From the NCBI GenBank assembly GCA_019828595.1, contig JAHQRK010000003.1, forward strand, positions 3,534,001 through 3,598,000: a stretch of DNA of 64,000 nt, read 5' to 3'. This stretch comes from Aphanomyces cochlioides. Its lineage: Eukaryota; Oomycota; Saprolegniomycetes; Saprolegniales; Verrucalvaceae. Below the pieces are notes generated by a model, which saw only the letters and a list, made by a program, of their open reading frames with translations, ran no database searches and was not told where the DNA came from. Positions 1 to 10,517 of the stretch are shown here, piece after piece. How positions within the stretch are numbered: position 1 is the stretch's first letter; each line of letters begins with the position of its first letter. The translations under genes and the position numbers were made by a program.

Positions 1-313
1 CGAAACTGACGTTCCCGATGCCAATGTTGAACTTCCGTGATTTGCATTCCTCTCAAGTGTACATTGCGTCAGAGTTCGTGAAAAGTTTGGCTTGCCATGC
101 ATTGACAAACACGGTCGATGCGACTTATCTTGGACTTCGAGGCATTGATACGCTCTTTGAAATCTTGGATCAAACACAGATCGAAACTTTGGAGCTTTCA
201 GGCAGTCGCCTCCGCGATCAAGAGTGATCAGCCTTAGCTGAACATTCACTACAATATCGTCGAGTCGAAACCGTCATCCTTATCAACGTTGGCAATACGC
301 CGAGGAGATTGAA
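1..313 (+). repeat. left arm of inverted repeat (F-box/LRR gene fragment)
   Basis: This stretch reappears in reverse complement at 637-948 with only scattered differences, for example Met-Pro-Met versus Met-Pro-Thr in the encoded frame. The arm carries part of an LRR-like reading frame (18-227) matching the middle of the minus-strand pseudogene at 402-1274. About 320 bp separate the arms. The arm touches the window edge, so the true repeat may extend further left. It is a local inverted duplication of a gene piece, not a terminal repeat of a recognised transposon. Confidence 0.85.
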
Positions 314-401
314 GCGACCTTGTGATATCTCTCATTAAGCACAATTCTTTGACATCAAATGCATCTCAACGGGCGTATGCATCGCGCTAAAAGTTGAATG
401 A

Positions 402-1890
402 TCAGTTTTCGATTCGACTTTCATTTCGCTTTTCGATGCATTGCTCCTTGGCAAATGCGTCGTGATCGTCATAGTCTTCTAGTTCCATACCACAGCCTTG
501 AAATCGTATCGATCTCATTTGAACCGGTCGATCGGGATGCGTACAAGCATGGATCAATGTTGCGATACATTCGATATCCAGATCGTTCCCGCCAACATCT
601 AAACCTTGGATAGACTTATTCTTGAGCATCGCGGATGCAATCTCCTCGGCGTATTGCCAACGTTGATAAGGATGACGGTTTCGACTCGACGATATTGTAG
701 TGAATGTTCAGCTAAGGCTGATCACTCTTGATCGCGGAGGCGACTGCCTGAAAGCTCCAAAGTTTCGATCTGTGTTTGATCCAAGATTTCAAAGAGCGTA
801 TCAATGCCTCGAAGTCCAAGATAAGTCGCATCGACCGTGTTTGTCAATGCATGGCAAGCCAAACTTTTCACGAACTCTGACGCAATGTACACTTGAGAGG
901 AATGCAAATCACGGAAGTTCAACGTTGGCATCGGGAACGTCAGTTTCGAGTACTGCACCACATTATTCTGCTTGTCAAACCACGCGATGAGGTTGTTGCC
1001 AATGGATGAGGTAAGCAGAGCATATTTGCACCCGTCCATGTCCAAATGAGTCAAACACTGCGCCGAATAGCGTGTCGTCCGTGACGACAAACTGCAGAGT
1101 CTTCAAGTGGGTCATAAAAAGTTGGACAATGTCTCCGCCGATAATTGCCCATCTCTCAAGTCCAAACTTAGCGTGGCAATTCGGACTTGAATCCCATTTC
1201 TCCACGGCTGGCACAACCGAAAGCATCGAACGGCAACCACTGCATCTCAGGCGTAAGATAGGCTGAGACGTCAATCACCGGGTAATACTTGGCAACATAT
1301 TGAAAATCTTCTCGGAAGACTCGACAATACGCCTGCCACCAAGATGGCCAGCATTGCGATGGTATCCTGACTGTGGCCTTCTTCGTTCCAAACTCAAGCG
1401 ACTTCTTTGCGTTCCTTCGAGCCGTCCGTCGGTTTCATAGCCTTCCACAACTATTGGACAGCTTTTTTGTGTCAAAGAGCACGCTGACTTATGGCCAGCT
1501 TTGAAGCTCTCTCCAGTTGATGGGAACCTCGAGCAAATCTACCATCCTGAAGATCGTTTCGGACCGTGAAAATCAATTTCGGATTTGAAAACTCAGCATT
1601 TTCCCAACGATGCAACCAATCCAACAAATTTTTCATTCTTTGGTGAAATTTCAACTTGTACCAGAGTTATTGGCAGTTTACTCTGCAGCACTGTGGAGTT
1701 GGCACTTTAAGAAAACACGAACAGAGATCAGAGGCAAGTTTCTCCGATGACTACTGCCTTGGCAGGAGCAAACCAGACACACCTCTCAAAAATGACCTTC
1801 CCAGCCGCAAAATCGCCGCCAAAGATCGGTGTGGTCCTTGCGAGTTCGGCAAATGCCTCATTTATCAGAGTCATTGTGCTAAATAGAATC
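402..1890 (-). pseudogene. F-box/LRR-like pseudogene, copy A
   Basis: The minus strand holds a chain of broken frames: about 1740-1880, 1472-1654, 975-1274, 722-1090 and 402-629. Together they read like one protein of the family seen in copies B-D. The piece near 722-1090 contains RGIDTLFEILDQTQIETLEL, a leucine-rich-repeat strand. The last piece (402-629) has TLIHACTHPDRPVQMRSIRF, which is shared with copies B and C (TLIQACTH). Frame changes and stops between the pieces show decay. Function is unknown; the intact relatives are probably F-box-headed LRR proteins, which is inference from copy C. Confidence 0.55.
637..948 (-). repeat. right arm of inverted repeat
   Basis: Reverse-complement partner of 1-313. 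It lies inside the minus-strand F-box/LRR pseudogene and is the arm in its native context, because the reading frame continues on both sides of it. Homology stops at the sequence GCCGAGGAGATTG. Confidence 0.85.
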
Positions 1891-2439
1891 TCTGACTGAA
1901 TGATCGATGCTTGGCCTGATGCTGCAAGGTGCTACAAGTTGTAGCCATAGCCATTTCCAACTTGAGTCGTGTGGTTTTGTCAATTTTGCCGAAATGTTTT
2001 AAAGCTCCTCACACGCTCCTCAGGAATGGATATCAATGTCCAACGTAATGCAATACCTTAAACTTGGTATGATCAATACTGTCAATGACAGATCATAGGG
2101 AGTTTGGTCACATTGCGGTTGAAAGAATGCAAATTTGCGGAAATCTGGATGTTCCGCCGCGGAAATTACAACGCTGCCTACAACTCAATGCGATCCAATT
2201 AGTTGTGGTTCTCCTCAAGAAAAGTTTTTCGCCCACTTGGCACTACCCACACATGATCGACCGTCATTGGGACTGTTCCATGAGATCCCTTTGAAACAAT
2301 CGTGGAGTGGTGCTGAGCATTGAGATATTCAATCACATAGACTGCCAGTGATTCTCCGCGTTTTGACTCCTGGAGGTCGTGGTGTGGATTCCCAGACGAT
2401 GCTCTACTCAACGTTGCGCTTTCCATCTCCAGGTATGCA

Positions 2440-3578
2440 CACTTTTTTCAAGCCGTACGAGAGACAACACGCCTTCCCGAGCCACTTGAACTTATCTGGC
2501 AGCTTGGATTTGTCAAAGATCTCGCTGAATTGTGGTCTCGGTTAACACTCTCTGCTGGTGAGATGGGATTGAGCGATGCATGTTGGCAAATGTTACGAGC
2601 TGTAGCCAAGTATGACGCTATGGTTTATGAGTTACCGTGTCCGAAGATTTCTCGGCTGCCGTTGAAGGAGGAAGTGCTTGTCCACGAGTGGATTCCACTT
2701 CACATGACAAGTTTAGCTCTGGACTTGTCAGCCTAACCGAGTGCAAACGCCAGGCAAAATATTGGAGAATTTCATACACAATTGGCTCAATTGATGGCCT
2801 TCAAGCTCGTAGCTTCAGTCAAGATTCGTCGACGAAGTCGTTGCTAGTCGCAGCGCCAAATTGACGCATCTAGAAGGAGCTGGAATCTATCTCACTACAT
2901 CCATTGCCGAAAACATCGTCAAGTGGTTCCAAACACGTACTGTCCGTGTATTCAGGTCCAGCGGCTGGATCAGCTGTCATTCGTTTGTCGTGAAACGTGC
3001 TGTCGATGCAGTCGTGTACAATTGCTGAACGCTGGAACTCCTAGAAAGTTTCGACTATCTCCAGCACATGGAGGACAACAGCGATTCCCAATGTCCACGT
3101 TGAAAATTCACGCATTAGACCGCTCGAATTCATAAAATATTTGTCCAGCATGTCGTCGGTTGCAAAATCTGCCATCCCGCAGTAAATTGAATGGCCCGGA
3201 AATACTCTTCCAAAACTTGGATCGAACCTGGAGTTGGAGATCTCGGGTTGTGTTGCGTGAATTGGCGGCTTATTTGCCTCAATATCAGCAATTGACGACG
3301 CTTAAACTGGAAGATTTACGACTGACCGACGAGGATGTTGACTTGATTGCACAGGTAATCCAAGAGAACAGCTCGATTTAGACGTCAGCAGAGACAATAT
3401 TTGCACTGCGAGCATCATGACATTGATCCAAGCCTGTACTCATCCAAAGCGACTCGTGGAGATGAAAAATCGATTCGAAGGCTGCAGGCTATCGCCAGAG
3501 GAATTCGAGGAACAACTTGCAACACAATGTTGCGCTCATTCGCAGCGTTCATTTTTGATGATCGTGAAACCTCTTTAA
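2440..3578 (+). pseudogene. F-box/LRR-like pseudogene, copy B
   Basis: A plus-strand frame near 2475-2575 reads IWQLGFVKDLAELWSRLTLS, matching IWQLGFVKRRGDLWPALKLS in copy C. An LRR piece at 3160-3381 (LTTLKLEDLRLTDEDVDLIA) is followed, after a frameshift near 3377, by a C-terminal piece with TLIQACTHPKRLVEMKNRFE that ends at the TAA at 3576-3578. Order and spacing equal copy C, so this is a decayed paralogue. No continuous frame spans it. Weak coding remains at 2085-2430 could belong to its lost 5' end or to another relic. Confidence 0.55.
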
Positions 3579-3954
3579 ATTCATGTTTTCAAGATACAAA
3601 AATCTATTTAGTCCCAGAGGTATTATTTACTGAAGATACATCCTCAATATTTCTAAATGGTAATAAGCGCAGTATACATTGTGTAATACAGTTTATAACA
3701 TCCTGCGTCAGACAGGAGCATTCACCCAACAACAGCACAGAAGTCGCCATCAATGAGGCTGTTTAATTGTTCATGTCACCCTTTTATTGCTTAATCGGTG
3801 ATTTTCTGTCTTCCTTGCTCTGCCACCATTTTTTAAGTGGCGCGAAAGTCACCTATTACTCTTATAATTTATTATATCAATTGTGAAAGGTATCAAATTG
3901 TTGGAGAGTGATAGATGGCACATCTCACAATCCCACGACGGTAAATTGACAAAT

Positions 3955-4736
3955 GAGACTCCCTCAAACATTCTGCCAGAATTTATAGTCGAGATAATTG
4001 ACTTCAAAGTTTCATACCACCAGAATCCTTGTACAATTTATATTCGAGAAAAACGAAAAAAATACTTCCGGTTATGGAAGGAGGGTGTGTTTAAAAACAC
4101 AACTTGTTTCGTCCACACGAACGACGATGTCCGATGCTCATCAGAGCGACGACGACAGTGATTCCGAATGGTTAGACGATCTAAGGTTTGAGTACCCAGC
4201 TCGAACGCCGGTTTCAGAGCTGACTGAAGTACAAGTGAACGAGCTGGTTAACAGAGGCTGTTGCAAGCACACATGTTTCGCCAAGAAGAAGGAAATGTTC
4301 ATCAATCTTATCGACTCTATCCTTCAAATGTCAAACGAGCAAGTAAACTCCCTCAAACGAAATCGGACTTGTCAACCACGGCGAATAACGATATCCGGAT
4401 TTGTAGCCGGATATGTTTAATTCTGTATTAAACAGTGTCGCATCATAAGTTTTATTTCATTTTTTGTATGTTGCGGTTTGATTCAATCAATTATAGGTGT
4501 ATCATTCGATTTAGCTCAAAAAGCTGAATATGAATATATAATTTTCTCAAAACTGAAAATGGAGCTAAAATTGGATGTGCCTCAACTTCGAAGCACCATA
4601 TCTCAGTCAAATTTGCGAGTTCTTGGCTGTAGAATAGCTTAAAACATGCCTCAGTCACCACCATATAACATCGAAGTTGTTCTAACTCGAAACGTGGGAC
4701 ATGGTTGAGTAGTCCGATTTCGTTTGAGGGAGTCTC
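3955..4736. mobile_element. small TIR-bounded element, probably non-autonomous
   Basis: The 15-mer GAGACTCCCTCAAAC at 3955-3969 is exactly inverted at 4722-4736, and both ends are flanked by AAAT (3951-3954 and 4737-4740), a possible target duplication. A longer exact inverted repeat of 23 bp pairs 4347-4369 with 4711-4733. The interval encloses a 97-codon frame (4127-4420). The structure suggests a small DNA transposon or a deletion derivative. The superfamily was not recognised. Confidence 0.5.
4127..4420 (+). CDS. hypothetical protein inside TIR element
   Basis: 97 residues from the ATG at 4127. A longer reading from 3998 is open, but its first 43 residues are basic and uninformative. The N-terminus is acidic (SDDDSDSEWLDDL). 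It is followed by a short Cys pattern, RGCCKHTCFAKKKEMFINLI, of the kind seen at the N-terminus of some transposase-like proteins in which CC and a later C precede a helical region. The frame ends in the inner arm of a 23-bp inverted repeat, so the protein is probably truncated. Transposase relation is a guess. Confidence 0.35.
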   Translation: MSDAHQSDDDSDSEWLDDLRFEYPARTPVSELTEVQVNELVNRGCCKHTCFAKKKEMFINLIDSILQMSNEQVNSLKRNRTCQPRRITISGFVAGYV

Positions 4737-5009
4737 AAATACTCTAAAGTACTTGCATTACATGAAAAGATCTCAATGATTGCTCATCGACACACCCTGG
4801 AGCGAGGATCCATTGGCCACCACCGTTGCCGAGCTAGCATGAAGTGGCTAGCGAACAGGTCGCTTTGAGTCAAGCTGCTCTGCTGTGAACCCTCTCGCCT
4901 TGGATTCACAACCACGAGAAATTTTCAATCTCGTCCAGCTTGCAATTGAAGAACGCGGACGACCTGCACTTGCGCATCAAGTCTTTCATGTCCAAATTTG
5001 TAATCCAAG

Positions 5010-6030
5010 ATGAACGACAATGGTGCAAAGCCAGCAAGACCGCGGCATGCTCTACCAGACGACGTGCTGCTCAACGTGGTGTTCTTTATTCCCAACTCTA
5101 TCGACTTGTTTTCGTTTCTGGAAGGTGTCCGATCATTTACACCTCGCCTTCCCGACCCTTTGCAACATATTTGGCAGCTCGGGTTCGTCAAACGCCGTGG
5201 TGATCTCTGGCCAGCGTTAAAACTCTCCGCTAACGATAGGAATCTCAGCACCGACAAGTTTTACGCTCTGTGGAATTTCGCTCCCTCCAGCCATTGCCAA
5301 CGACTTGATCCAGTGGTTCGTCACACATCCGCGTGTTTAAATATCCTCAGCAACTCTTCGCCTGAATTGAAGCGAACGGTGGACGAAGTCGTGTGCAAGA
5401 CGCTGGAAGTCCTGGAGAGTTATGATCAACTGGCAGACTTGAAAGTCAGAGTTTGCCATTTCCAATGCCAACTTTGAAACTTCACTCGATCGCACGTTTG
5501 CATATTCGATGTCAGGCTTTGCCAAGCGATGAGTCGGCTCTCAAGTGCGTCATCTTGCTCTAATCAACACACCTTCAAGATCGCTATCGACTGGACGGTA
5601 TGGAGACTCTCAAGTCTTGAGTCGAATCACAAAGTTGGAGATCTCGGGCTGCTTGATTCGTTCTGTGGATTGGAGCGAACTCTTTTGCCTCACTATGAGC
5701 AATTGGAGACGCTTCGACTAGACAAAACGCACATGACGGAAGACGACGCTGAGATGCTCGCAGTTGCAAGAAACAACTCTGTTCAAGTCGTCAATGGACG
5801 TCCGTCGAAACATGATTGAAGGAGTCCACACACTGATCCAAGCGTGCACACACCGAAAGCTCCTCGTCGCGATGAAATCAATTCGATTTGAAGGTTGCAG
5901 CGTACTAGTATACTACAAGGAGGAGGAATACGAGCCTTGGCAGACCAGCGACTCGCTCCGAGTCAAATCGGCACATTTGATGGCCTCTGTGTCGTCAACT
6001 TTAGCCACAGGAGCCTCCTACTCTCAATGA
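5010..6030 (+). pseudogene. F-box/LRR-like pseudogene, copy C
   Basis: The best-preserved head of the family. The frame 5010-5477 begins MNDNGAKPARPRHALPDDVL and has an F-box-like pattern (LPDDVLLNVVFFIPN, about residues 15-29) followed by IWQLGFVKRRGDLWPALKLS. It then stops. An LRR piece follows in another frame at 5529-5819 (YEQLETLRLDKTHMTEDDAE), then the conserved tail TLIQACTHRKLLVAMKSIRF near 5820-5890. At least two frame breaks make it a pseudogene. An intact relative would be expected to be a substrate-recruiting F-box protein (inference). Confidence 0.55.
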
Positions 6031-6120
6031 ATCATGCCTCCAAACATTCGCTGCAAGATTAGACAGGACTTTGTCGTGGAGCTTGTTTACGACTCGATCA
6101 ATTGGCCGAGCTGACTGCAG

Positions 6121-6600
6121 TCACAAAGCGGTCAAATCCCGGCACGCGACTTGGCTTATTCTGTGATCTCCAACGTTGAGATGCAAGTTCGATCCAAGAC
6201 TTGAAAGAGCGTGTCGACACCACGCCATTTGAACAGCCCACGGCGAGATGGCGCACGCACGCCCGAGTCGATATATCGAGAAACCAAGCGATAGAGTATT
6301 CGAAAGATTTCGCAATGTTGGAAATATGTCAGGTTTTCACAGTCTTCTAAATCCTGCAGACATGGAAAACCCCCGTGGACTTTGAGCGTCTTGCAATTGT
6401 ACACGACGTCATCTCTTCTTCCAGAGTCGACTCAGTGACAGACCAGCCTGGATATTTAAACAGGATGTGCTTGGAACCACTGGATCAAGTTGTTTGCCAT
6501 GGATCGAGTGACAATAATTGGGTCAACGCCGTCGAGTCAGTAGTCAACTCGACAGAGCTTGTGTATCAACTCGAAACAAAATGGACTTCAGTGTTCAAGA
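6121..6600 (-). pseudogene. F-box/LRR-like pseudogene, copy D
   Basis: The minus frame 6156-6404 ends RGVDTLFQVLDRTCISTLEI, the equivalent of RGIDTLFEILDQTQIETLEL in copy A. Upstream, around 6480-6540, another frame has NNLIQWF, matching NNLIAWF of copy A. Stops separate the pieces. It abuts the 3' end of the lipoyl-domain gene at 6607 and marks the right border of the decayed cluster. Confidence 0.5.
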
Positions 6601-6606
6601 CAATTT

Positions 6607-7215
6607 CTAAGCAAAGCCATAGCCCGTATTGATGGCTTTGATTTCGTCTTTCGAGATGGGTTTCCGCGCGAATCGAGACGGAATGTCAGTGAACTGCAGC
6701 ACCGACGCGCTCGACGACGGAGGCAAGACGAACGAAGCAACAGGTGCAGCGACGCTTGTCGTTTGGTGGTGGCCGCCAGCAGGCAAAAGCGAACGTTTGC
6801 CCAAAAACTTGATACGAGGCACGCGGGCATGCGAAGATGCTGGCTTGGCAGGTGCGGCCACCGGAGTTGCAGGAGCTGGTGTAGGAGCAGCAGCAGCTGG
6901 GGCTACAACGGTCGCAGCGACGTCGCCATCGACAATAAAGAGATCTTTGCCCACTTGGACATCTTGGTCCAATGCAGCGAGCGTCTTGACCAACGTACCA
7001 GCAGTTGGGCTCATGACATCGACGCTAACTTTGTCCGTTTCCAGCACCATGACCACCTCGTCGACCGCAACATGCTCGCCGATTTGTTTCTTGATCGAGA
7101 CGACCGTGCCTTCCGAGATGGAGTCGCCCATCGAAGGCACTTTGACAATATGCTCAACGGCTACGCGCGGCGTGCGATGGAACGCTCGCTTTCCGACCAC
7201 AGCGATGCGCCACAT
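6607..7215 (-). CDS. mitochondrial lipoyl-domain protein with KGD4/MRPS36-like C-terminus
   Basis: 202 residues, one exon, ATG at 7215. Residues 1-19 are basic and hydroxylated like a mitochondrial presequence. Residues 20-98 are a biotinyl/lipoyl domain of the 2-oxoglutarate dehydrogenase E2 type, with PSMGDSISEG and ETDKVSVDV; Lys62 is the expected lipoylation site. An Ala/Pro linker (99-127) follows. The rest is not the E2 catalytic domain. It has HARVPRIKFLGKRSLLP (129-145) and IPSRFARKPISKDEIKAINT (178-197), which resemble the two conserved segments of KGD4 (MRPS36/Ymr31), the small subunit that links E3 to the complex. No acyltransferase domain is present. It therefore looks like an E3-binding adaptor with its own lipoyl arm (inference). 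The alternative is a truncated DLST, but the C-terminal match argues against that. Confidence 0.75.
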   Translation of the reverse strand: MWRIAVVGKRAFHRTPRVAVEHIVKVPSMGDSISEGTVVSIKKQIGEHVAVDEVVMVLETDKVSVDVMSPTAGTLVKTLAALDQDVQVGKDLFIVDGDVAATVVAPAAAAPTPAPATPVAAPAKPASSHARVPRIKFLGKRSLLPAGGHHQTTSVAAPVASFVLPPSSSASVLQFTDIPSRFARKPISKDEIKAINTGYGFA

Positions 7216-7898
7216 GCTCCTTGTCGAGTGGATGGGATCTCACAAGTCAGTCGCACCACAGTCTCGTAACCCCTGCACCCCCACCAGTAGTTTATGCACC
7301 CAAGTCCAACTTAACCCCTACACCCCAATTTAAAATCCATGCCAGTATTTTAAAATATTTTAAAATATTTTAAAATTAGTTCAAACTGCAAGTTGCAGTT
7401 TTTTCCGTTTTTAAAATCCAAATCTCCAACATTTCAAACTTCAAGTTGGAAACGACTCGAATGCGTCGTCCTGACGACGTCAATGCCATGATCGAGTCAA
7501 AGTACATTTAGACAATGCTGTAGTGTCTTAAACTGCTGGAATACATTCGAGCAACGAAAGAGAATGAAAAAGCCATTGCTGGTGGCAAGAAAGCCTTCCT
7601 GAAACTCAAGGAACAGTCAAAACTCCCCCAAAACACCATGAAGACAAAATATCGACCCTCGCGTTGTGCTTGCGTCGAAGGAGGGCCGCGCTACATGCCT
7701 GTCTGTGAGTTCTCAATTGTATTCCACTAGTGTATTTACAGTATTTTGTCGAAAGATTGATATGATGGAATTTGCCGATGAATAGGGGCGCAACGTACCA
7801 ACGGGCCAATTTGTCAAATCGACTTAGCCCCTCGAGACTTTAAGAGTTTCCATTCCAGGATTTGGAGTCAAGTTGATAAAGATGGGCATATTTCACTA
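7216..7898. other. intergenic, AT-rich repeats and a decayed coding frame
   Basis: Contains the motif TAACCCCTGCACCCC at 7267-7281 and a variant at 7311-7326, and a short tandem of TTTTAAAATA at about 7349-7378. A plus-strand frame from the ATG at 7461 reads through two stops to about 7740 and includes LLEYIRATKENEKAIAGGKK. It looks like a relic of an unrecognised gene. No intact gene seen. Confidence 0.5.
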
Positions 7899-9193
7899 TT
7901 AGCTTTGTGTTAGACTGTTGTCGCTATCGTCGTTTGATTCGAGAATGCGTTGGAGGAAGAGGATCAAATTGCCCAAGCCGAGGAGGAGGCCATCGTCTGG
8001 CGTTGTGAGTGTGGGATCGTGATGGCAATTGGCAAAATCAATCAGCCGGACGTCCGTTTGTACTTGCGCATGTGGATCGCCTTCGTACGTGAGCAAGAGC
8101 GAAGCGCCCCAGAATCGAATTCCGGTCGTGGTTTGAATCTACCGTCAAACCTAACAACGATCAAGTCCCTCAAAATTTACCACAGCTTGCAATTCTCCCA
8201 GTCGAACGAGCAAGGCCGACACTGCATCGTACCGCAAGGATTCACCCGTGGACAGAAACTAACTTGCATAAGCAGGTGGGTTCTCAGGGATGACTTACGA
8301 AAAGAAGTGCTGGCTCAATGTCGTCGGGTCGTAATAGCCGTCCCCAATGCTTGTCCCGTAGGACAAAGCGGCCGTCCGCTGGTTGATAAATCTACAAAGA
8401 GTGTTTCTTGAACGATTAGATGCAAGCTCGCCATTACCTGCATGCCGCAAAGACGAAAGCCTAACGAGGCTGAAGTCGTCGCAGCGCATTTTCGAGTGTG
8501 GCTCATGGCTTTCTCGGGCGATGCGTTAGCTCCTACGTCCGAGAATGTTCAGTCTTTGCCACTCAACCAAGGACTATACCATGTTGCCGCGTGCCCATTT
8601 TGATGTCTAGAATGCACGGTCGAGTGTAGCCCTGCGTGAGATCGCCCAGGACCAAATATTCGCACAGGAACGATCGGTTGTCTCGGACTTCTTTGTTCCA
8701 CAAGGTGTAGCTCACGCCAAGATCAAGCGATCGACTTGCTCGTCTCGATGAATACTTCATGGACTGTTGCTTCGCCAGCGACGCGTCCATATCATCGCTG
8801 CCAGCGCTGCTGCTGCTACTACTCGGCTGCAAATCGACGACGATTGTGCCGATGTACGGTGGCACAAACTCGATCAACTGTGGATACTTTGGAGCCAGCG
8901 CTTGATAAAACTGTAGTTCCGACGGGATAGCTGGCTTGCACACTTCGCCAGGCGCACTTCTTAGCAGTGGTTTATGTCCTCCGACCTAGCATGGGCCATA
9001 TTTTGTGAGACTTTTTGTTCCTTGTGGTCGGCGGCTGGTTGCGCGGGCTCACCTGGTGTTTGAAGAGATAGAAGGCCGTGCCGACGGTCGACCGGGCGAC
9101 AACACCTGAAGCAATTGGAGTTGGCATGACGCTGCTCTCAGCGTTCTCTGTGGATGAGCCAGATCGCTTCAATTCCTTCGTTTCATCGGCCAT
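7899..9193 (-). CDS. inositol polyphosphate kinase (IP6K/IPMK family), six exons
   Basis: Exons on the minus strand: 9193-9053, 8985-8580, 8532-8438, 8391-8299, 8258-8181 and 8138-7899. All introns are GT-AG of 42-67 bp, and the joined length is 1053 nt (350 residues). Exon 2 opens with VGGHKPLL and ends with the signature [14 protein letters not shown] (PxxxDxKxG, inositol and ATP binding). Exon 3 has [19 protein letters not shown]; exon 4 has [19 protein letters not shown]; exon 6 has the ASLLLTYEG and VRLIDFA motifs typical of the family. The protein phosphorylates inositol phosphates, probably making pyrophosphates such as IP7. The conserved GLGNLI segment near the C-terminus fits IP6K. 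Start chosen at MADETKE; an upstream in-frame Met at 9277 overlaps a MITE. Confidence 0.88.
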
Positions 9194-9263
9194 CCCAGGT
9201 CCAATTCCGTGCTGCCATCTTTTCAACCGTTTCGAGTGCAAGTCAGAATGATGGTCAAATTGT

Positions 9264-9610
9264 CCGGATAAGTACATTTATCCGACATGTCATCTCTCAT
9301 CACAGGCATAACCCCTGCACCCCTTGTCACAATCCGGTTAATATAAATGTTATCCGGAAATACATGAAAACAAACAGAATAATCCAGCTTTTATCGGCCC
9401 TTTCAATTCGAAAGTTCACCAAGAATCCAATTAATACCTGAATAATATGCTCATAAAAATGCTGATTGAGCCATGCATTTTAATGGATTTTTCATAATTT
9501 TCTCTGAGCATTATTGTCGATTTGGTACAAATTTCCACTACCTTCGAATCGCGTCTTTGCATCTGATTGGATAAAAATAATTGATTTGATTGGTCAATTT
9601 TAAACAACTA
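9264..9610 (+). mobile_element. MITE-like repeat, CCGGATAA family, copy 1
   Basis: Begins CCGGATAAGTACATTTATCC (9264) and carries TAACCCCTGCACCCC (9309-9323) followed by CAATCCGGTTAATAT. The same order occurs in reverse at 15015-15340. The distal part (about 9510-9550, TTGTCGATTTGGTACAAATT) matches the element at 30899-31351. Non-coding and AT-rich. The right end is not sharply defined. It lies about 70 bp upstream of the inositol phosphate kinase start. Confidence 0.6.
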
Positions 9611-9877
9611 TGTCGTGCACGATTTCACAAAAATTGTGGGTTAAGAGCGACGACGCATTGGATTTTGCTCGTCACAACGATGAAGAATGCTTCAAACTGA
9701 TGATAGGAAATAATAATAGAGCTAGGACGGACTCGCTTTAAAGAATATTCCCCTTGGCGCGGTGCAAGGCGTCATTGTGCTGAAATTGAGAAATCACGCA
9801 AAACATTGAAATTTATAGCAAACGAGTCGACATACGATATAGTTTAGCATGGACTTTGAGCTCGACTGGACGATGGT

Positions 9878-10399
9878 TTAGAGTTGTTTCGCGTCTTGCT
9901 TGGAGGCTGTAATATTCTCCTTGGGCTTGGCGTTCGTCGCATCTTTCTTGGGCTCTTTGCGAACATAGAGACGAAGCATTGTAAAGCCATGGGAGGCGTT
10001 GAGGGGGCGGCCAAGAAACGCCGCGAATGCCCGCGACGCTTGGATTTCCGGCGAGCCATTCACGGCGTTCAAGAACCACTGGAGTTGGTGCATGCGGGGG
10101 ACGATCACAGACGCGGGGTAGAACTTGAGGACGAGATCTGTCCATGGATTCGCAGGGGGTAAGCGCGGGATGCGGTAGCCGTCGTTCAGGAGCGCTTGGT
10201 GGAACAAGCGAAAGTCCGAAAAGCGGCGGGCAAAGCCAGGCGGACGAACATACACGACGGGTAGCGCTGGATCGCTCTTCTTGACGCGGTGGCGACTCGA
10301 TTTCGCCTCCACAACGTCCATGCAGTAGACAACATGGCGCTGATCGCCGCTTCGGTTGCTCTTGGTGTACATCCATTTGGAGATTTCAAGGCGCACCAT
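9878..10399 (-). CDS. small PX-domain protein 1
   Basis: 173 residues from the ATG at 10399. A phox-homology domain fills about residues 5-135. It has the basic motif RRFSDFRLFHQALLNDGYRI (R/R-F/Y-S-x-F, phosphoinositide contact), then the proline-rich loop RLPPANPW, then helices containing MHQLQWFLNAV and FAAFLG. The tail is Lys-rich (KEPKKDATNAKPKENITASK). PX proteins bind phosphoinositides, usually PI3P, on endosomes; no second domain is visible. Paralogues lie at 28853, 29443 and 32145 with the same layout. Upstream GTG and ACG codons are ignored in favour of the ATG. Confidence 0.8.
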   Translation of the reverse strand: MVRLEISKWMYTKSNRSGDQRHVVYCMDVVEAKSSRHRVKKSDPALPVVYVRPPGFARRFSDFRLFHQALLNDGYRIPRLPPANPWTDLVLKFYPASVIVPRMHQLQWFLNAVNGSPEIQASRAFAAFLGRPLNASHGFTMLRLYVRKEPKKDATNAKPKENITASKQDAKQL

Positions 10400-10517
10400 C
10401 GTCACAAGCTCGCAAATGCTACTCTGAGCTGGTTCCCCCTTGGTTTTGACGCGGTTTTTAGTGGAGAAGCTGTAGAAACTGCGGCGAGCTCGACGTAGAA
10501 GACTGCGATGGGGCGGG

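Noticed and set aside
6559..7333. Two plus-strand frames of about 235 codons over the lipoyl-domain gene
   Set aside because: Antisense shadows of the GC-rich Ala/Pro coding sequence.
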